A DNA stretch of 64,000 bases from Beijerinckia mobilis (GTDB taxonomy: Bacteria > Pseudomonadota > Alphaproteobacteria > Rhizobiales > Beijerinckiaceae): positions 1-64,000 of the forward strand of contig NZ_JQJH01000006.1 in assembly GCF_000745425.1 (NCBI RefSeq). The letters are read 5' to 3'. A program made the position numbers and the translations under genes. How positions within the stretch are numbered: the first letter of the stretch is position 1; each line of letters starts with the position of its first letter. Positions 1-8,443 of the stretch are shown one piece after another. Below the pieces are notes generated by a model. The model made no database searches and had not been told where the DNA came from. It was given only the letters and a program-made list of their open reading frames with translations.

Positions 1-2
1 TA

Positions 3-365
3 GCGGCTACGCTCTCCGGCGGCGAGGTTTCGGACTATTCAGGCTTCGATCCGCTGATCGAAGCCGAAGGGCCGGAGCCGAAGGTGCTTCTGGCCGATCG
101 CGGCTATGACAGCGACCATATTCGCGAGACAATGGAAACAAAAGGCGCGGCCACCATCATCCCGACCCGGAAAAACCGGAAAACGCAAATCCCCGTCGAC
201 GATTACATCTACGCCCTGCGCAATCGCATCGAGCGGTGCTTCAACAAGCTCAAAAACTCACGCCGCCTCGCGACCCGATACGATAAAACCGCCGAAAGCT
301 ACCTTGGCTTCGTTCATATCGCCGCTATTCGCCTCTGGATGCGCGCATTCGTCAACAGGACCTAA
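3..365 (+). CDS. IS5-family transposase, C-terminal part (cut by window edge)
   Basis: The frame is open from the first bases of the window, so the gene begins upstream and only about 120 C-terminal residues are seen. The segment carries the DRGYD motif holding the second catalytic aspartate of the DDE triad, and later the RNRIERCFNKLK block that supplies the catalytic glutamate in IS5-type (DUF4096/DDE_Tnp_1) transposases, followed by the usual RRLATRYDK tail. The protein would cut and rejoin DNA at the ends of its insertion sequence. No terminal inverted repeat can be assigned because the left end is missing. Whether the element is intact cannot be judged here. The family call is strong; the subgroup is not. 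Confidence 0.85.
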   Translation, partial: AATLSGGEVSDYSGFDPLIEAEGPEPKVLLADRGYDSDHIRETMETKGAATIIPTRKNRKTQIPVDDYIYALRNRIERCFNKLKNSRRLATRYDKTAESYLGFVHIAAIRLWMRAFVNRT

Positions 366-431
366 ACCGACTTCCGTCGCAACGCTCTATTTCCAATATG
401 GCACGAGGGCGCGCAGCATAAACACCTGCCC

Positions 432-1151
432 CTACTGGCCGATCCACACCTCTAAAACATTTGGACGGATAATATCGACTTGCACGGCGTTGATCGTTTT
501 ATTTGAGATATTGCTGGCATTCAGCGCGACGGCAAGCGCTTCGGCGGCAGGCTTCGCTGAAGAATTGCTATAACGGACTTCTGCAAGTCCTGTAGCACTG
601 CCAATACGCTCTCCCCCTCTATTACGTCCTATAACATTCCAGCCTTGATTTGCCAAAGCATTCGCAAGCGTAATAATCGTATTGCGATCATAACCTGCAA
701 ATTGCATAAACACTTGATATTTTGATTTTATATCTTGGCTGATATCACTATCCTTAGGAATATCTTTCAATTTTGGTTTATTCCCATCCTTAGCGGCGAT
801 CTCATCCGCCGTTAAAGAACAAGATTCCAAAAAATTTACTGTGCATCGCAAGCTTAGATTCTCCGGGTACACCTTGCTCCCTATAAATGCCCCTATCCAG
901 GCTACAATGAGGAAAATTACAAAAAAACCCGCTGCTCGCCTCGCGGCAGGCTCACTCAAAAATTGTGTTATAAGATAGAATACAACACCGATCGCACTCA
1001 CATAGATCACATTTGGTATTGATCCTCGAATATCGACGCCAAATGAAGCAATAACAATGACTGCTGCAAAACATGCAATGGCACCGGCTAAAATCGCGCC
1101 CCCGGTTGGATAATCCCGAAAATATTGCTGCAAATATTTGAGCGCTTCCAT
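432..1151 (-). CDS. Three-helix membrane protein with soluble C-terminal domain, unknown function
   Basis: Not assigned to a known gene. The first 90 residues hold three hydrophobic segments (about 15-36, 45-64 and 70-91), followed by a soluble part of about 150 residues. The last 90 residues, starting near QFAGYDRNTI, resemble a small domain seen at the end of some bacterial membrane proteins: an alpha/beta unit with a 'GWNVIGR...EVRYSNSSAKPAAEALA' core, reminiscent of LytR_C- or SPOR-like folds. That likeness is from pattern memory only. The gene is clearly more AT-rich than its surroundings and sits next to a transposase, which suggests horizontal acquisition. It appears to be transcribed alone; no partner gene overlaps it. 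Confidence 0.6.
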   Translation of the reverse strand: MEALKYLQQYFRDYPTGGAILAGAIACFAAVIVIASFGVDIRGSIPNVIYVSAIGVVFYLITQFLSEPAARRAAGFFVIFLIVAWIGAFIGSKVYPENLSLRCTVNFLESCSLTADEIAAKDGNKPKLKDIPKDSDISQDIKSKYQVFMQFAGYDRNTIITLANALANQGWNVIGRNRGGERIGSATGLAEVRYSNSSAKPAAEALAVALNASNISNKTINAVQVDIIRPNVLEVWIGQ

Positions 1152-1242
1152 TATATTCCCCCCCGCGGCATTATACAGGATCTTAATATTCTTAAAAAAA
1201 CAGGTGCAATGAAAGAAGCAGCCAGTAGACTATCGATCAATT

Positions 1243-1276
1243 AAGCTCCGCGCATTTTCGCGACACGACGGAGCTT
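1243..1276. repeat. Stem-loop in the gap between the AT-rich membrane protein and the autotransporter
   Basis: AAGCTCCG and CGGAGCTT form perfect 8-bp arms around an 18-base loop, with a nested CGC/GCG pair. It lies upstream of the 432-1151 gene and downstream of the autotransporter, both read on the minus strand. The flanking T-run is weak, so it could be a terminator for the autotransporter transcript or a structural repeat. Confidence 0.45.
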
Positions 1277-1399
1277 CGTTGACACAAACTATCTGCTGCT
1301 ATCCATTATTAAAGTGATTATCAAAAATTGAAATGATTTCTTGTTACACATTCATAGATCGTCCGGGGGAATTCGCTTCGCGCCCCTCGAAAGCCAAGA

Positions 1400-4126
1400 T
1401 CACCAGACGACCCGCACACCGCCCTTACCGCCATAGACCCATTGGATGTCGGAAAATTCGCCATCGAAATTGGCAAACAGCCCGACATTCTCGCTCATAT
1501 CGAGGTTGAAGCCCACTTTGGTCTGCACCGCATTCCAGGCAGGATGCGCACCGGAAACCTGAAAGAGCGTGCCCGGCAGGGAGAGAAAGCTGTTGTTCAA
1601 GGTCCGCTGCGGCGCGAATTCATGGAGATAGGCCACGGAAAAATTGGGCCGCAGGACCATGCCATTGCCAAGATCATGCGTGAACTGGAACCGTGCCCCA
1701 ATCACGCCAGGAACATCCGCCAATGCCTGTGCCTGGCCGGTCAAGCTGGTGGCATTACTGCCCCCTAGAGCATTATATTCACTGTAGCTGTCGGTCCGGA
1801 AATGGGCGATCTCCAGCGCCACGAAAGGCGCGAATTTGAATCCGGGCAAGTGTTCGGTGGCCGCGATCTCGAAAATATGGCCAACTTCGAGCCGGGTGCG
1901 AATCTCCAGAGAGCCGAACGAGGCTTTTTCGAGCGACGGCCCCAGCATACCGAAACTGGCGATTGCCCGGCGGGTCTCGTTGGAAAAGCTCGAGACCATG
2001 ACCGAGGCTTCTCCATAGAAAGGTCCGAAATCGGCAATGCCGTAGACGCCGCCGTGAAAGCCGGTGACATTGCCACTTGTCGCGCGCTGAGCAACATCGA
2101 ACCAGGAATAGCTGCCGCCAGCTGCGATACCGACAAGCACATTCGGCTGGACCTTGTAATCAATGCCCATCACGCCGCCATAGAAATCGCCCTGCTGTCC
2201 CGCGACAGTGGATGTGGCGCTCAAATTCATGGTCCCGCCAAAGCCGGTCGACCAGACACGCCAGCGAGGCGCGGTGCGCTGCTGACGTTCACGCGGATCG
2301 ACGATGATCGGCGAAGCCATGGCGGCCTCCGCCGGCGCATAGCTCGAAACCGCCTTTGGAAGCGCCGACGGCTCCGTCACAGTCACCATATTCGCCGCGC
2401 CGCCAAAGCCGGTCAGCCCGGAGAGCGCCTGTTCTGCCACCGAGACGCTCGCCACACGAGCCGTGCGGATCGCCTGATTTTGGGCGGCGGTGAGCCCTTC
2501 ACCGGATAATTGATCGAAAGCCGCACGCGCGCCGGCCGCGTCGAGCATGGAGATGGAATTGACAAGCGCCGCCCCCGAATCGCTCATATTGGTGCCCGCA
2601 CCAGCCGTCAGGGCGCCACCGACGGCCATTTGATTGGGGGTGGAACCGACGGATTCGAAACTGACATCGTTGCGGCGCAGGGTCAAAAAGACATCATTGG
2701 CGCCATAGCCAAGCGTCGGCGTCAAAAAAGCCAGATTGGTGTTGATGCTCGAGAACGAGCCGCTGACACCGTCCTTGGCGTCGAGGATCGTGTAACGCGT
2801 CTGCGGCAGGAAGCCGCCACCGGCCATGATGGAGAGGCTGCCACCCGTGATCGAGACCGGGCCGGAGACGGTAATCTGGTCCGACGCGGTCGGTGTCGCC
2901 CTGATCGACAGAACGGAACCGGGATTGAACGTCAAAGACCCATCAATGGCCATGTGGCCGATCTGATCCGGAGCGCCGGGCGCCAGTGTGCCTCCCTTAT
3001 TGACGGTGACGGAGCCGAATGTCCCGTTACCGGCTAGCGTGCCGCCCGCATTCACCGTGCTCGGCGAGACGATCGAGCCGGCAATGATCAGCGTGCCGCC
3101 ATCGACAATGGTCGGCCCGCTATAGGAGGTCGTGCCGGTCAATGTCAGAGTTCCCGTCCCCTCTTTGGTGAGCCCTCCGGCGCCGGTGATGTCATTGCTC
3201 CAGGTATCGGCCGCGTTGAGACCGCCCTTTGCCGCATCCATATTGACCACGACCTGCGAATCGAAGGCGCCATAGCCGCCATAAGCGCCCTGATAATTCA
3301 GGCGTCCCCATGCCGAATAGGCATCACCCAGGCCGGTCGGATAGGGTGCCGAAAGCGCCGTGGTGGCGAGCACGGCGGTGAGCTGTGAGTCATTCAGATA
3401 AGGAAAGCGCGTGACGAGAAGGGCGAGTGCCTGTTTCGGCACATCGGCGAGGGTCATGGAGCTTGCGGGCCCAGTGGGCGAAAGACCATGCGTCAGCGCC
3501 GCGCCATTGCCATTGTTCTGCGCCGGGTTGCCACCCAAAGCCGCAGTGACTTGCGTGCAGGATGTGGAGGTCGGTGTGGCGCAGGCGCTCGCATAATAGG
3601 ACTGAACCAGTGTATAGGCCTGATAAATCGCATAGGCGGATACATTGGTCGGCTGCGTCCAGTCGAGCCGATTGCCATTAGAATCATAAAGGGCGGAATA
3701 AAGCGATGTCGCAGCATTGACTGTGGCGTTGATCCTCTGGCTGATCGCGCTGGTCGGCGTATTGATCCCCGCCTGAACGAAAGTATTAGAGACGTCGCCC
3801 GCGCGCGCCAGGAGCGCGCGGGCCTGTTGCGGCACTACAAAGGCAAGCCCATAGGCGGCCTGATAGGCGGATTGCGTATTGAGCGGCACGTTGGCGACGA
3901 TCTCATCCACGCGAGCAGGAAAATTACCGGATGTCAGAGGACCACTGGAAGGAGAGACCCCGTTCAGGAGAGGACCAACGACGGGATCGAGAACGGGACC
4001 GCTATCGAGTGGAAGGCTGGAAGGCGTGGTAATGGAAACCTGCTGCGCCGAGACGCCCGCCGGCGACAGCTGCATGGGAACCGACAGGACCGTCAACACA
4101 AAACCGGCTTTCAAAGAGTCACGCAT
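1400..4126 (-). CDS. Autotransporter with C-terminal beta-barrel (type V secretion)
   Basis: A 908-residue surface protein. It has an N-terminal signal peptide (hydrophobic run ending near GVSAQQ), a serine/alanine-rich passenger, and around residues 310-350 a passenger-associated repeat of the type GAGGLTKEGTGTLTLTGTTSYSG...GGTL, which is typical of the beta-helical passengers of autotransporters. The last ~270 residues alternate polar and hydrophobic residues as in an outer-membrane barrel and end in an aromatic residue (VRVVW), the usual C-terminal signature recognised by the BAM complex. The passenger carries no obvious protease or lipase motif, so its role (adhesion, surface coat) is open. 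It is expected to insert in the outer membrane and display or release the passenger. No neighbouring gene looks functionally linked. Confidence 0.9.
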   Translation of the reverse strand: MRDSLKAGFVLTVLSVPMQLSPAGVSAQQVSITTPSSLPLDSGPVLDPVVGPLLNGVSPSSGPLTSGNFPARVDEIVANVPLNTQSAYQAAYGLAFVVPQQARALLARAGDVSNTFVQAGINTPTSAISQRINATVNAATSLYSALYDSNGNRLDWTQPTNVSAYAIYQAYTLVQSYYASACATPTSTSCTQVTAALGGNPAQNNGNGAALTHGLSPTGPASSMTLADVPKQALALLVTRFPYLNDSQLTAVLATTALSAPYPTGLGDAYSAWGRLNYQGAYGGYGAFDSQVVVNMDAAKGGLNAADTWSNDITGAGGLTKEGTGTLTLTGTTSYSGPTIVDGGTLIIAGSIVSPSTVNAGGTLAGNGTFGSVTVNKGGTLAPGAPDQIGHMAIDGSLTFNPGSVLSIRATPTASDQITVSGPVSITGGSLSIMAGGGFLPQTRYTILDAKDGVSGSFSSINTNLAFLTPTLGYGANDVFLTLRRNDVSFESVGSTPNQMAVGGALTAGAGTNMSDSGAALVNSISMLDAAGARAAFDQLSGEGLTAAQNQAIRTARVASVSVAEQALSGLTGFGGAANMVTVTEPSALPKAVSSYAPAEAAMASPIIVDPRERQQRTAPRWRVWSTGFGGTMNLSATSTVAGQQGDFYGGVMGIDYKVQPNVLVGIAAGGSYSWFDVAQRATSGNVTGFHGGVYGIADFGPFYGEASVMVSSFSNETRRAIASFGMLGPSLEKASFGSLEIRTRLEVGHIFEIAATEHLPGFKFAPFVALEIAHFRTDSYSEYNALGGSNATSLTGQAQALADVPGVIGARFQFTHDLGNGMVLRPNFSVAYLHEFAPQRTLNNSFLSLPGTLFQVSGAHPAWNAVQTKVGFNLDMSENVGLFANFDGEFSDIQWVYGGKGGVRVVW

Positions 4127-4290
4127 CGCAGTCTCTGCTCGAAGATCCCTCAGGTGATCGGTCCCACGCCGGATTCCACCAAGATCGCCCCTTTATCCGA
4201 TAGCATGGTTTACGATTTCTATGAATCACCCGGCGCAGTCATTTAAGTTGGGCATTTCCGTATAGATCCGCACCGCACGATCGATCATCC

Positions 4291-4728
4291 TCAACCCCAA
4301 TGCGGCTTGAGGTCGAGGAGCGGCGTCCCATCGAGGCAATCGAGGCCGCGCACGATGAGGCCCGACGGTTCCCGCCGCACCAAAGTGACGATCGAAGAAG
4401 CGATCGGGTTCGGCCGTACCGGCGAGCGCAGGGCGAAAGTGCCGGAGGGCGCTGCGGCCCCATGCGGCCATTGCAGGACGAGATCGCGGCGCGCCTCATG
4501 CATCCAGTAAAGCACCTGGAGCCGCGGCCAGGCCTCGATCCCGGTCAACGCCTCCAGCCAGCGCGGATCGAGTTCGATACGGCATTCTGGCCCCTGTTCA
4601 TCCCCCTGACGCGGACAATCGCCGCGTTCAACCCAAGGTGTGCGCAGGACGCCGATATAGACCAGCCGCGCATCGCAGCCGACTGGTGGATCGACAGATT
4701 TCTCACCCGCCCTTATAGTTGCATCCAC
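4291..4728 (-). CDS. TrmO/TsaA-type tRNA methyltransferase domain protein
   Basis: A 145-residue protein of the TsaA/YaeB family, whose E. coli member TrmO methylates N6-threonylcarbamoyladenosine at position 37 of tRNA-Thr using S-adenosylmethionine. Visible family marks are the N-terminal 'YIGVLRTPW' strand, the central 'RSPVRPNPIASSIVTL' block (family consensus RP.R.NPI..S.V.L) and the 'VRGLDCLDGTPLLDLKPHW' segment close to the end. The protein is short compared with TrmO of enterobacteria (about 235 residues) and lacks the C-terminal extension, as do many alphaproteobacterial members, so the exact substrate is uncertain. It is divergently arranged with the GST gene, the two starts being only about 32 bases apart. 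Confidence 0.8.
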   Translation of the reverse strand: MDATIRAGEKSVDPPVGCDARLVYIGVLRTPWVERGDCPRQGDEQGPECRIELDPRWLEALTGIEAWPRLQVLYWMHEARRDLVLQWPHGAAAPSGTFALRSPVRPNPIASSIVTLVRREPSGLIVRGLDCLDGTPLLDLKPHWG

Positions 4729-4760
4729 TTGTGCCTCATTCCCTTGACACTTTTTCGACC

Positions 4761-5411
4761 ATGCAGATTTTTACCTTTTGGCGGTCTCTGGCAAGTTTCC
4801 GCGTACGCATCGGCCTCAATCTCAAGGGACTCGCGCCCGAACAGATTTTCGTCAACATCTTCACCGGCGAATTGCAGGAACCGGCCTATAAAGCGGTCAA
4901 TCCGCAAGGCCTGCTCCCCGCGCTGATCGACGGTGACGGCCCCCCTCTCGTCCAGTCGCTGGCGATCCTCGAATATCTCGATGAAACCCATCCCGAGCCG
5001 CCGCTCCTGCCGAAGGATCCGCGCGGACGCGCCAGAGCGCGCGCACTGGCGCAGATCGCCGCCGGCGACGCTCATTCGCTGGTGACACCGCGCGTGCGCG
5101 GTTTCATGGCCAAGACCTATCACATAGATGAAGCCGGCCAGACCCTATGGGCGCATCACTGGATCGGCCTCGGCCTCGAGGCGATCGAAGCACATCTTGC
5201 CCAGGAGAAGGAAACCGCCCTCTTCTGCCATGGCGATCAGCCGACGATCGCCGACATTTCGGTCATCAGCCTCGCCGTTGGACAACAGCTTTTCGGCGGG
5301 ACGCTCGATGCCTATCCGACGCTTGCGGCGATCTTCGACCGCTGCATGGCAATCGAGGCTTTTTCCGCCGCCCATCCCTTGCGCCAGCCGGGAGCTCCGC
5401 AGAACGACTGA
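4761..5411 (+). CDS. maiA: Maleylacetoacetate isomerase / zeta-class glutathione S-transferase
   Basis: A 216-residue GST-fold protein. The N-terminal thioredoxin-like domain has the zeta-class start 'MQIFTFWRSLASFRVRIGLNLKG' with the SxxSxRVR-like glutathione site, then NPQGLLPAL and the conserved 'QSLAILEYLDE' (glutathione gamma-glutamyl contact). The C-terminal helical domain contains the 'PTIADISV' N-capping box. MaiA isomerises maleylacetoacetate to fumarylacetoacetate in tyrosine/homogentisate breakdown; related zeta GSTs act on maleylpyruvate or haloacids, so the substrate is inferred. The open frame begins at 4719, but homologues start at the methionine placed here. Usual neighbours hmgA and fahA are absent. 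Confidence 0.82.
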   Translation: MQIFTFWRSLASFRVRIGLNLKGLAPEQIFVNIFTGELQEPAYKAVNPQGLLPALIDGDGPPLVQSLAILEYLDETHPEPPLLPKDPRGRARARALAQIAAGDAHSLVTPRVRGFMAKTYHIDEAGQTLWAHHWIGLGLEAIEAHLAQEKETALFCHGDQPTIADISVISLAVGQQLFGGTLDAYPTLAAIFDRCMAIEAFSAAHPLRQPGAPQND

Positions 5412-5637
5412 ATTTTCTCCCCCGTTTGCTGCATTGCGCAACGTGGTAAAATAATTTATCCACAGAGAGCGCGGTCCTGCGAAAGGGCATGACCCGGTCG
5501 GTCAATGACGAGATACCGATTTCGGGATACCCGATCTAATGACACTCGATCAATGACAAGGCGTCCGCGCAGCCAGTTTACCCGCTGCCGGCGCCGAATG
5601 GGGACATAAGCGGCCGACGCCGCGGGGGAGGAATGAA

Positions 5638-7341
5638 ATGTGGCAACAGATCTATGATCCATTCGGGAACCGGCTTCTTTCGACAGTGATCGCCTCCCTG
5701 CCGATCTTCTGTCTTCTGGGCCTGATCGCCTTTTCCAAGGTCAAGGCGCATTTCGCGGCGCTCACCGCGCTTGCGCTCGCCTATCTCGTCGCCACGCTTG
5801 GATTCACCATGCCGGCAATCATGGCCGGCAAGGCCGCGCTGCTTGGCGCGCTGACGGGTCTTTTCCCGATCGGCTGGATCATTATCAATGTCATCTTCCT
5901 TTACCGGCTTACGGTTGAAAATGGATCCTTCGCCATTCTGCAGGATTCCATTGCCAATGTGACGGCAGACCGCCGCCTGCAGCTTCTGCTCGTGGCCTAT
6001 GCCTTTGGCGCTTTCTTCGAGGGCGCGGCGGGTTTCGGCACCCCGGTCGCCGTCACCGGCGCCATTCTCATCGGCCTCGGCTTTTCTCCGCTCGCCGCTT
6101 CTGGCCTGTCACTCATTGCCAATACGGCCCCTGTCGCCTTTGGTGCGCTCGGCGCGCCGGTCGTCACGCTCGCCGCCGTCACCCATCTCGATCTCGGCCA
6201 GGTCACTGCCATGGTGGGGCGTCAATTGCCGATCTTTTCCGTCATGGTGCCGTTCTGGGTCGTCGCCGCCTTCGCGGGTTTGCGCGGCACGCTGGAAGTC
6301 TGGCCAGCGGTTCTCGTCACCGGCCTTTCCTTCGCCATTCCGCAATTTCTCGTTTCGAATTTCCACGGCCCGTGGCTGGTCGATGTCATTGCTGCCCTCG
6401 TCTGCATGGCCTGTCTCATCGGTTTCATGCGCATCTGGCAGCCACGCCGCATCTGGACCAATCCCAATTTCGCCAACCGCCACGATATCAGCCTGCGTCC
6501 CCAATCGGTCGGCGCCGCCGTCGCCGATCCGGTTCCCTCAACCGCGCATACGAACGCCGAGCGTCCGGCCTATACGCGGGCGCAATTGATCAAGGCCTGG
6601 ATGCCCTGGCTCATTCTCTGCGTCATCGTCTTCATCTGGGGCACGGAAAGTTTCAAAATTCCGGTCAATAATCTGTTCCTGCCGAAATTCGAGATCGACG
6701 GACTGCATCGGCTCGTCCAGAAAATGCCGCCGGTCGCCGCCGCGCCGACCATTGAATCAGCAGTCTTCAGCTTCAACATTCTCACCATGAGCGGCACCGG
6801 CATCCTCCTCGCCGGTATCCTCAGCGGGTTGTTGATGGGCTATGGTCCGCTCTCTCTCATCAAACAATATGGCCGCACCCTGTATGTTGTGCGCAATTCA
6901 CTGATCACCATCGCCGCCATGCTGGCACTCGGCACCTTGACCCGCTACGCCGGTCTCGACGCCACCCTAGGCCTCGCCTTCGCGGGCACCGGCGTCGTCT
7001 ATCCTTTCTTCGCCGCCCTGCTCGGCTGGCTCGGGGTAGCACTTACGGGTTCGGATACGGCCTCGAACGTGCTGTTCGGTGGATTACAAACGGTGACGGC
7101 ACAACAATTGGGTCTGTCGCCGATCCTGATGGCAGCCGCCAATTCCTCTGGCGGTGTCATGGGCAAGATGGTCGATGCGCAATCCATCGTGGTCGCCTCG
7201 ACCGCCACGAACTGGTTCGGTCATGAAGGCGCGATCCTGCGTTTCGTCTTCCCGCATTCGATCGTGCTCGCCTGCCTTGTCGGCATTTTCATCATGCTGC
7301 AGGTCTATGTGTTTCCCTTCACGCTGACGGTCATTCATTAG
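5638..7341 (+). CDS. lldP: L-lactate permease (LctP family)
   Basis: A 567-residue inner-membrane transporter with some 13 hydrophobic segments. Family hallmarks are the N-terminal 'IASLPIFCLLGLIAF' helix, 'FEGAAGFGTPVAVTGAILIGLGF', 'NTAPVAFGALGAPV' and near the end 'ALTGSDTASNVLFGGLQ' and 'NSSGGVMGKMVDAQSIVVAS', all typical of the L-lactate/glycolate permease family. It imports L-lactate with protons. It lies just upstream of the lutABC lactate-oxidation genes in the same direction, about 300 bases away, which supports the lactate role over glycolate. A purine-rich ribosome site (gggggagga) precedes the ATG. No GntR-type regulator (lutR/lldR) is found next to it. Confidence 0.93.
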   Translation: MWQQIYDPFGNRLLSTVIASLPIFCLLGLIAFSKVKAHFAALTALALAYLVATLGFTMPAIMAGKAALLGALTGLFPIGWIIINVIFLYRLTVENGSFAILQDSIANVTADRRLQLLLVAYAFGAFFEGAAGFGTPVAVTGAILIGLGFSPLAASGLSLIANTAPVAFGALGAPVVTLAAVTHLDLGQVTAMVGRQLPIFSVMVPFWVVAAFAGLRGTLEVWPAVLVTGLSFAIPQFLVSNFHGPWLVDVIAALVCMACLIGFMRIWQPRRIWTNPNFANRHDISLRPQSVGAAVADPVPSTAHTNAERPAYTRAQLIKAWMPWLILCVIVFIWGTESFKIPVNNLFLPKFEIDGLHRLVQKMPPVAAAPTIESAVFSFNILTMSGTGILLAGILSGLLMGYGPLSLIKQYGRTLYVVRNSLITIAAMLALGTLTRYAGLDATLGLAFAGTGVVYPFFAALLGWLGVALTGSDTASNVLFGGLQTVTAQQLGLSPILMAAANSSGGVMGKMVDAQSIVVASTATNWFGHEGAILRFVFPHSIVLACLVGIFIMLQVYVFPFTLTVIH

Positions 7342-7648
7342 CGAAAAGTCCGCAAAAACATATGCAACTCGGCAACTGAATGCGATCGCGATCAGAGGGG
7401 GTATCACCACACCAGGTGATCCCCGGCAAACGGCCTTCGAAAAATCGGTATTAATCGTATTCAGGCTTTCTGCCCATGTAACCCGTTCGATACCGGTCAA
7501 ATGCTGCAATGCGGGAGTGCAGCCGGCATCGGGCGAGAACGAAATGATCTATGATCAATTCCGGAAACAGCCTGCGTGAGGGAAGCGGCTCGTTCGGAAA
7601 ACCGCCGAGCCCACCCATTCATCCGCTCTGTCAACAAGATTGCCCCTC
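7342..7648. other. Gap between lldP and lutA
   Basis: About 300 bases without a coding frame that looks real. No strong terminator hairpin is seen after lldP and no confident sigma-70 promoter before lutA, so the two units may be co-transcribed or the promoter is not of the housekeeping type. Confidence 0.4.
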
Positions 7649-8440
7649 ATGGATGCTGTACCACTCCACAATCAGCCAACGGTTTCCGACAGGCCAAAAG
7701 TCGCGCTTTATGTGACCTGTCTCGTCGATGTCGTGCGTCCGCGCATCGGCTTTGCCGCCATTTCCCTTTTGGAACAGGCGGGCTGCGACGTCAGCGTTCC
7801 GCAAAGCCAGACCTGCTGTGGTCAGCCGGCCTTCAATTCCGGCGATGACGATCACGCCCGCGCACTGGCCCGCAATGTCATTCGCGCATTCGACTCGTTC
7901 GATCATGTCGTCGTGCCGTCCGGCTCCTGCGCCGGGATGATCCATAAATATCCGGAACTGTTCCGTAACGACCCCGTTTGGCTGCACCGTGCCGAGGCGC
8001 TTGCCGCACGCACATACGAACTTTTGAGCTATCTCGTCGACATTCGCCATTTCATGCCGAAGGATGTCACGTTGCACGCCAGCGCCACCTATCATGATTC
8101 CTGCTCGGGGCTACGCCAGCTCGGCGTGATGGAGCAGCCGCGCAAGATGCTCGCCGCAATCGAAGGGCTGAGCATCACTCCCCTGCCCGGTCATGATGTC
8201 TGCTGCGGCTTCGGCGGCACGTTCTGCGTCAAATATCCGGCGATTTCCAACGCCATCGTCGATGAAAAGGCGCGCGATATCGAAAACACCAAAGCCGATC
8301 TCCTGCTCGGCGGTGATCTCGGCTGCCTTTTGAACATGGCCGGCAAACTGCACCGGCGCGGCGCGGCGACGCGCGTCTTCCATACCGCCGAAATTCTGTC
8401 CGGGTTCGGCTCGGGTCCCGCCATAGGCGAGGAGGATTGA
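7649..8440 (+). CDS. lutA: Lactate utilization Fe-S protein LutA/LldE
   Basis: Subunit of the LutABC L-lactate dehydrogenase, which oxidises L-lactate to pyruvate and passes electrons to the respiratory chain. The protein carries the two CCG-type cysteine-rich (DUF224) modules characteristic of heterodisulfide-reductase-like subunits: 'CCGQPAFNSG' about 60 residues in, with its partner 'PSGSCAGM', and 'DSCSGLRQLG' plus 'CCGFGGTFCVKYP' in the second half. These cysteines are expected to hold Fe-S clusters. A TTG three codons upstream (7640) could also serve as start; the ATG used here gives the common length of about 260 residues. It is followed after three bases by lutB, so an operon is evident. 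Confidence 0.92.
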   Translation: MDAVPLHNQPTVSDRPKVALYVTCLVDVVRPRIGFAAISLLEQAGCDVSVPQSQTCCGQPAFNSGDDDHARALARNVIRAFDSFDHVVVPSGSCAGMIHKYPELFRNDPVWLHRAEALAARTYELLSYLVDIRHFMPKDVTLHASATYHDSCSGLRQLGVMEQPRKMLAAIEGLSITPLPGHDVCCGFGGTFCVKYPAISNAIVDEKARDIENTKADLLLGGDLGCLLNMAGKLHRRGAATRVFHTAEILSGFGSGPAIGEED

Positions 8441-8443
8441 CCC

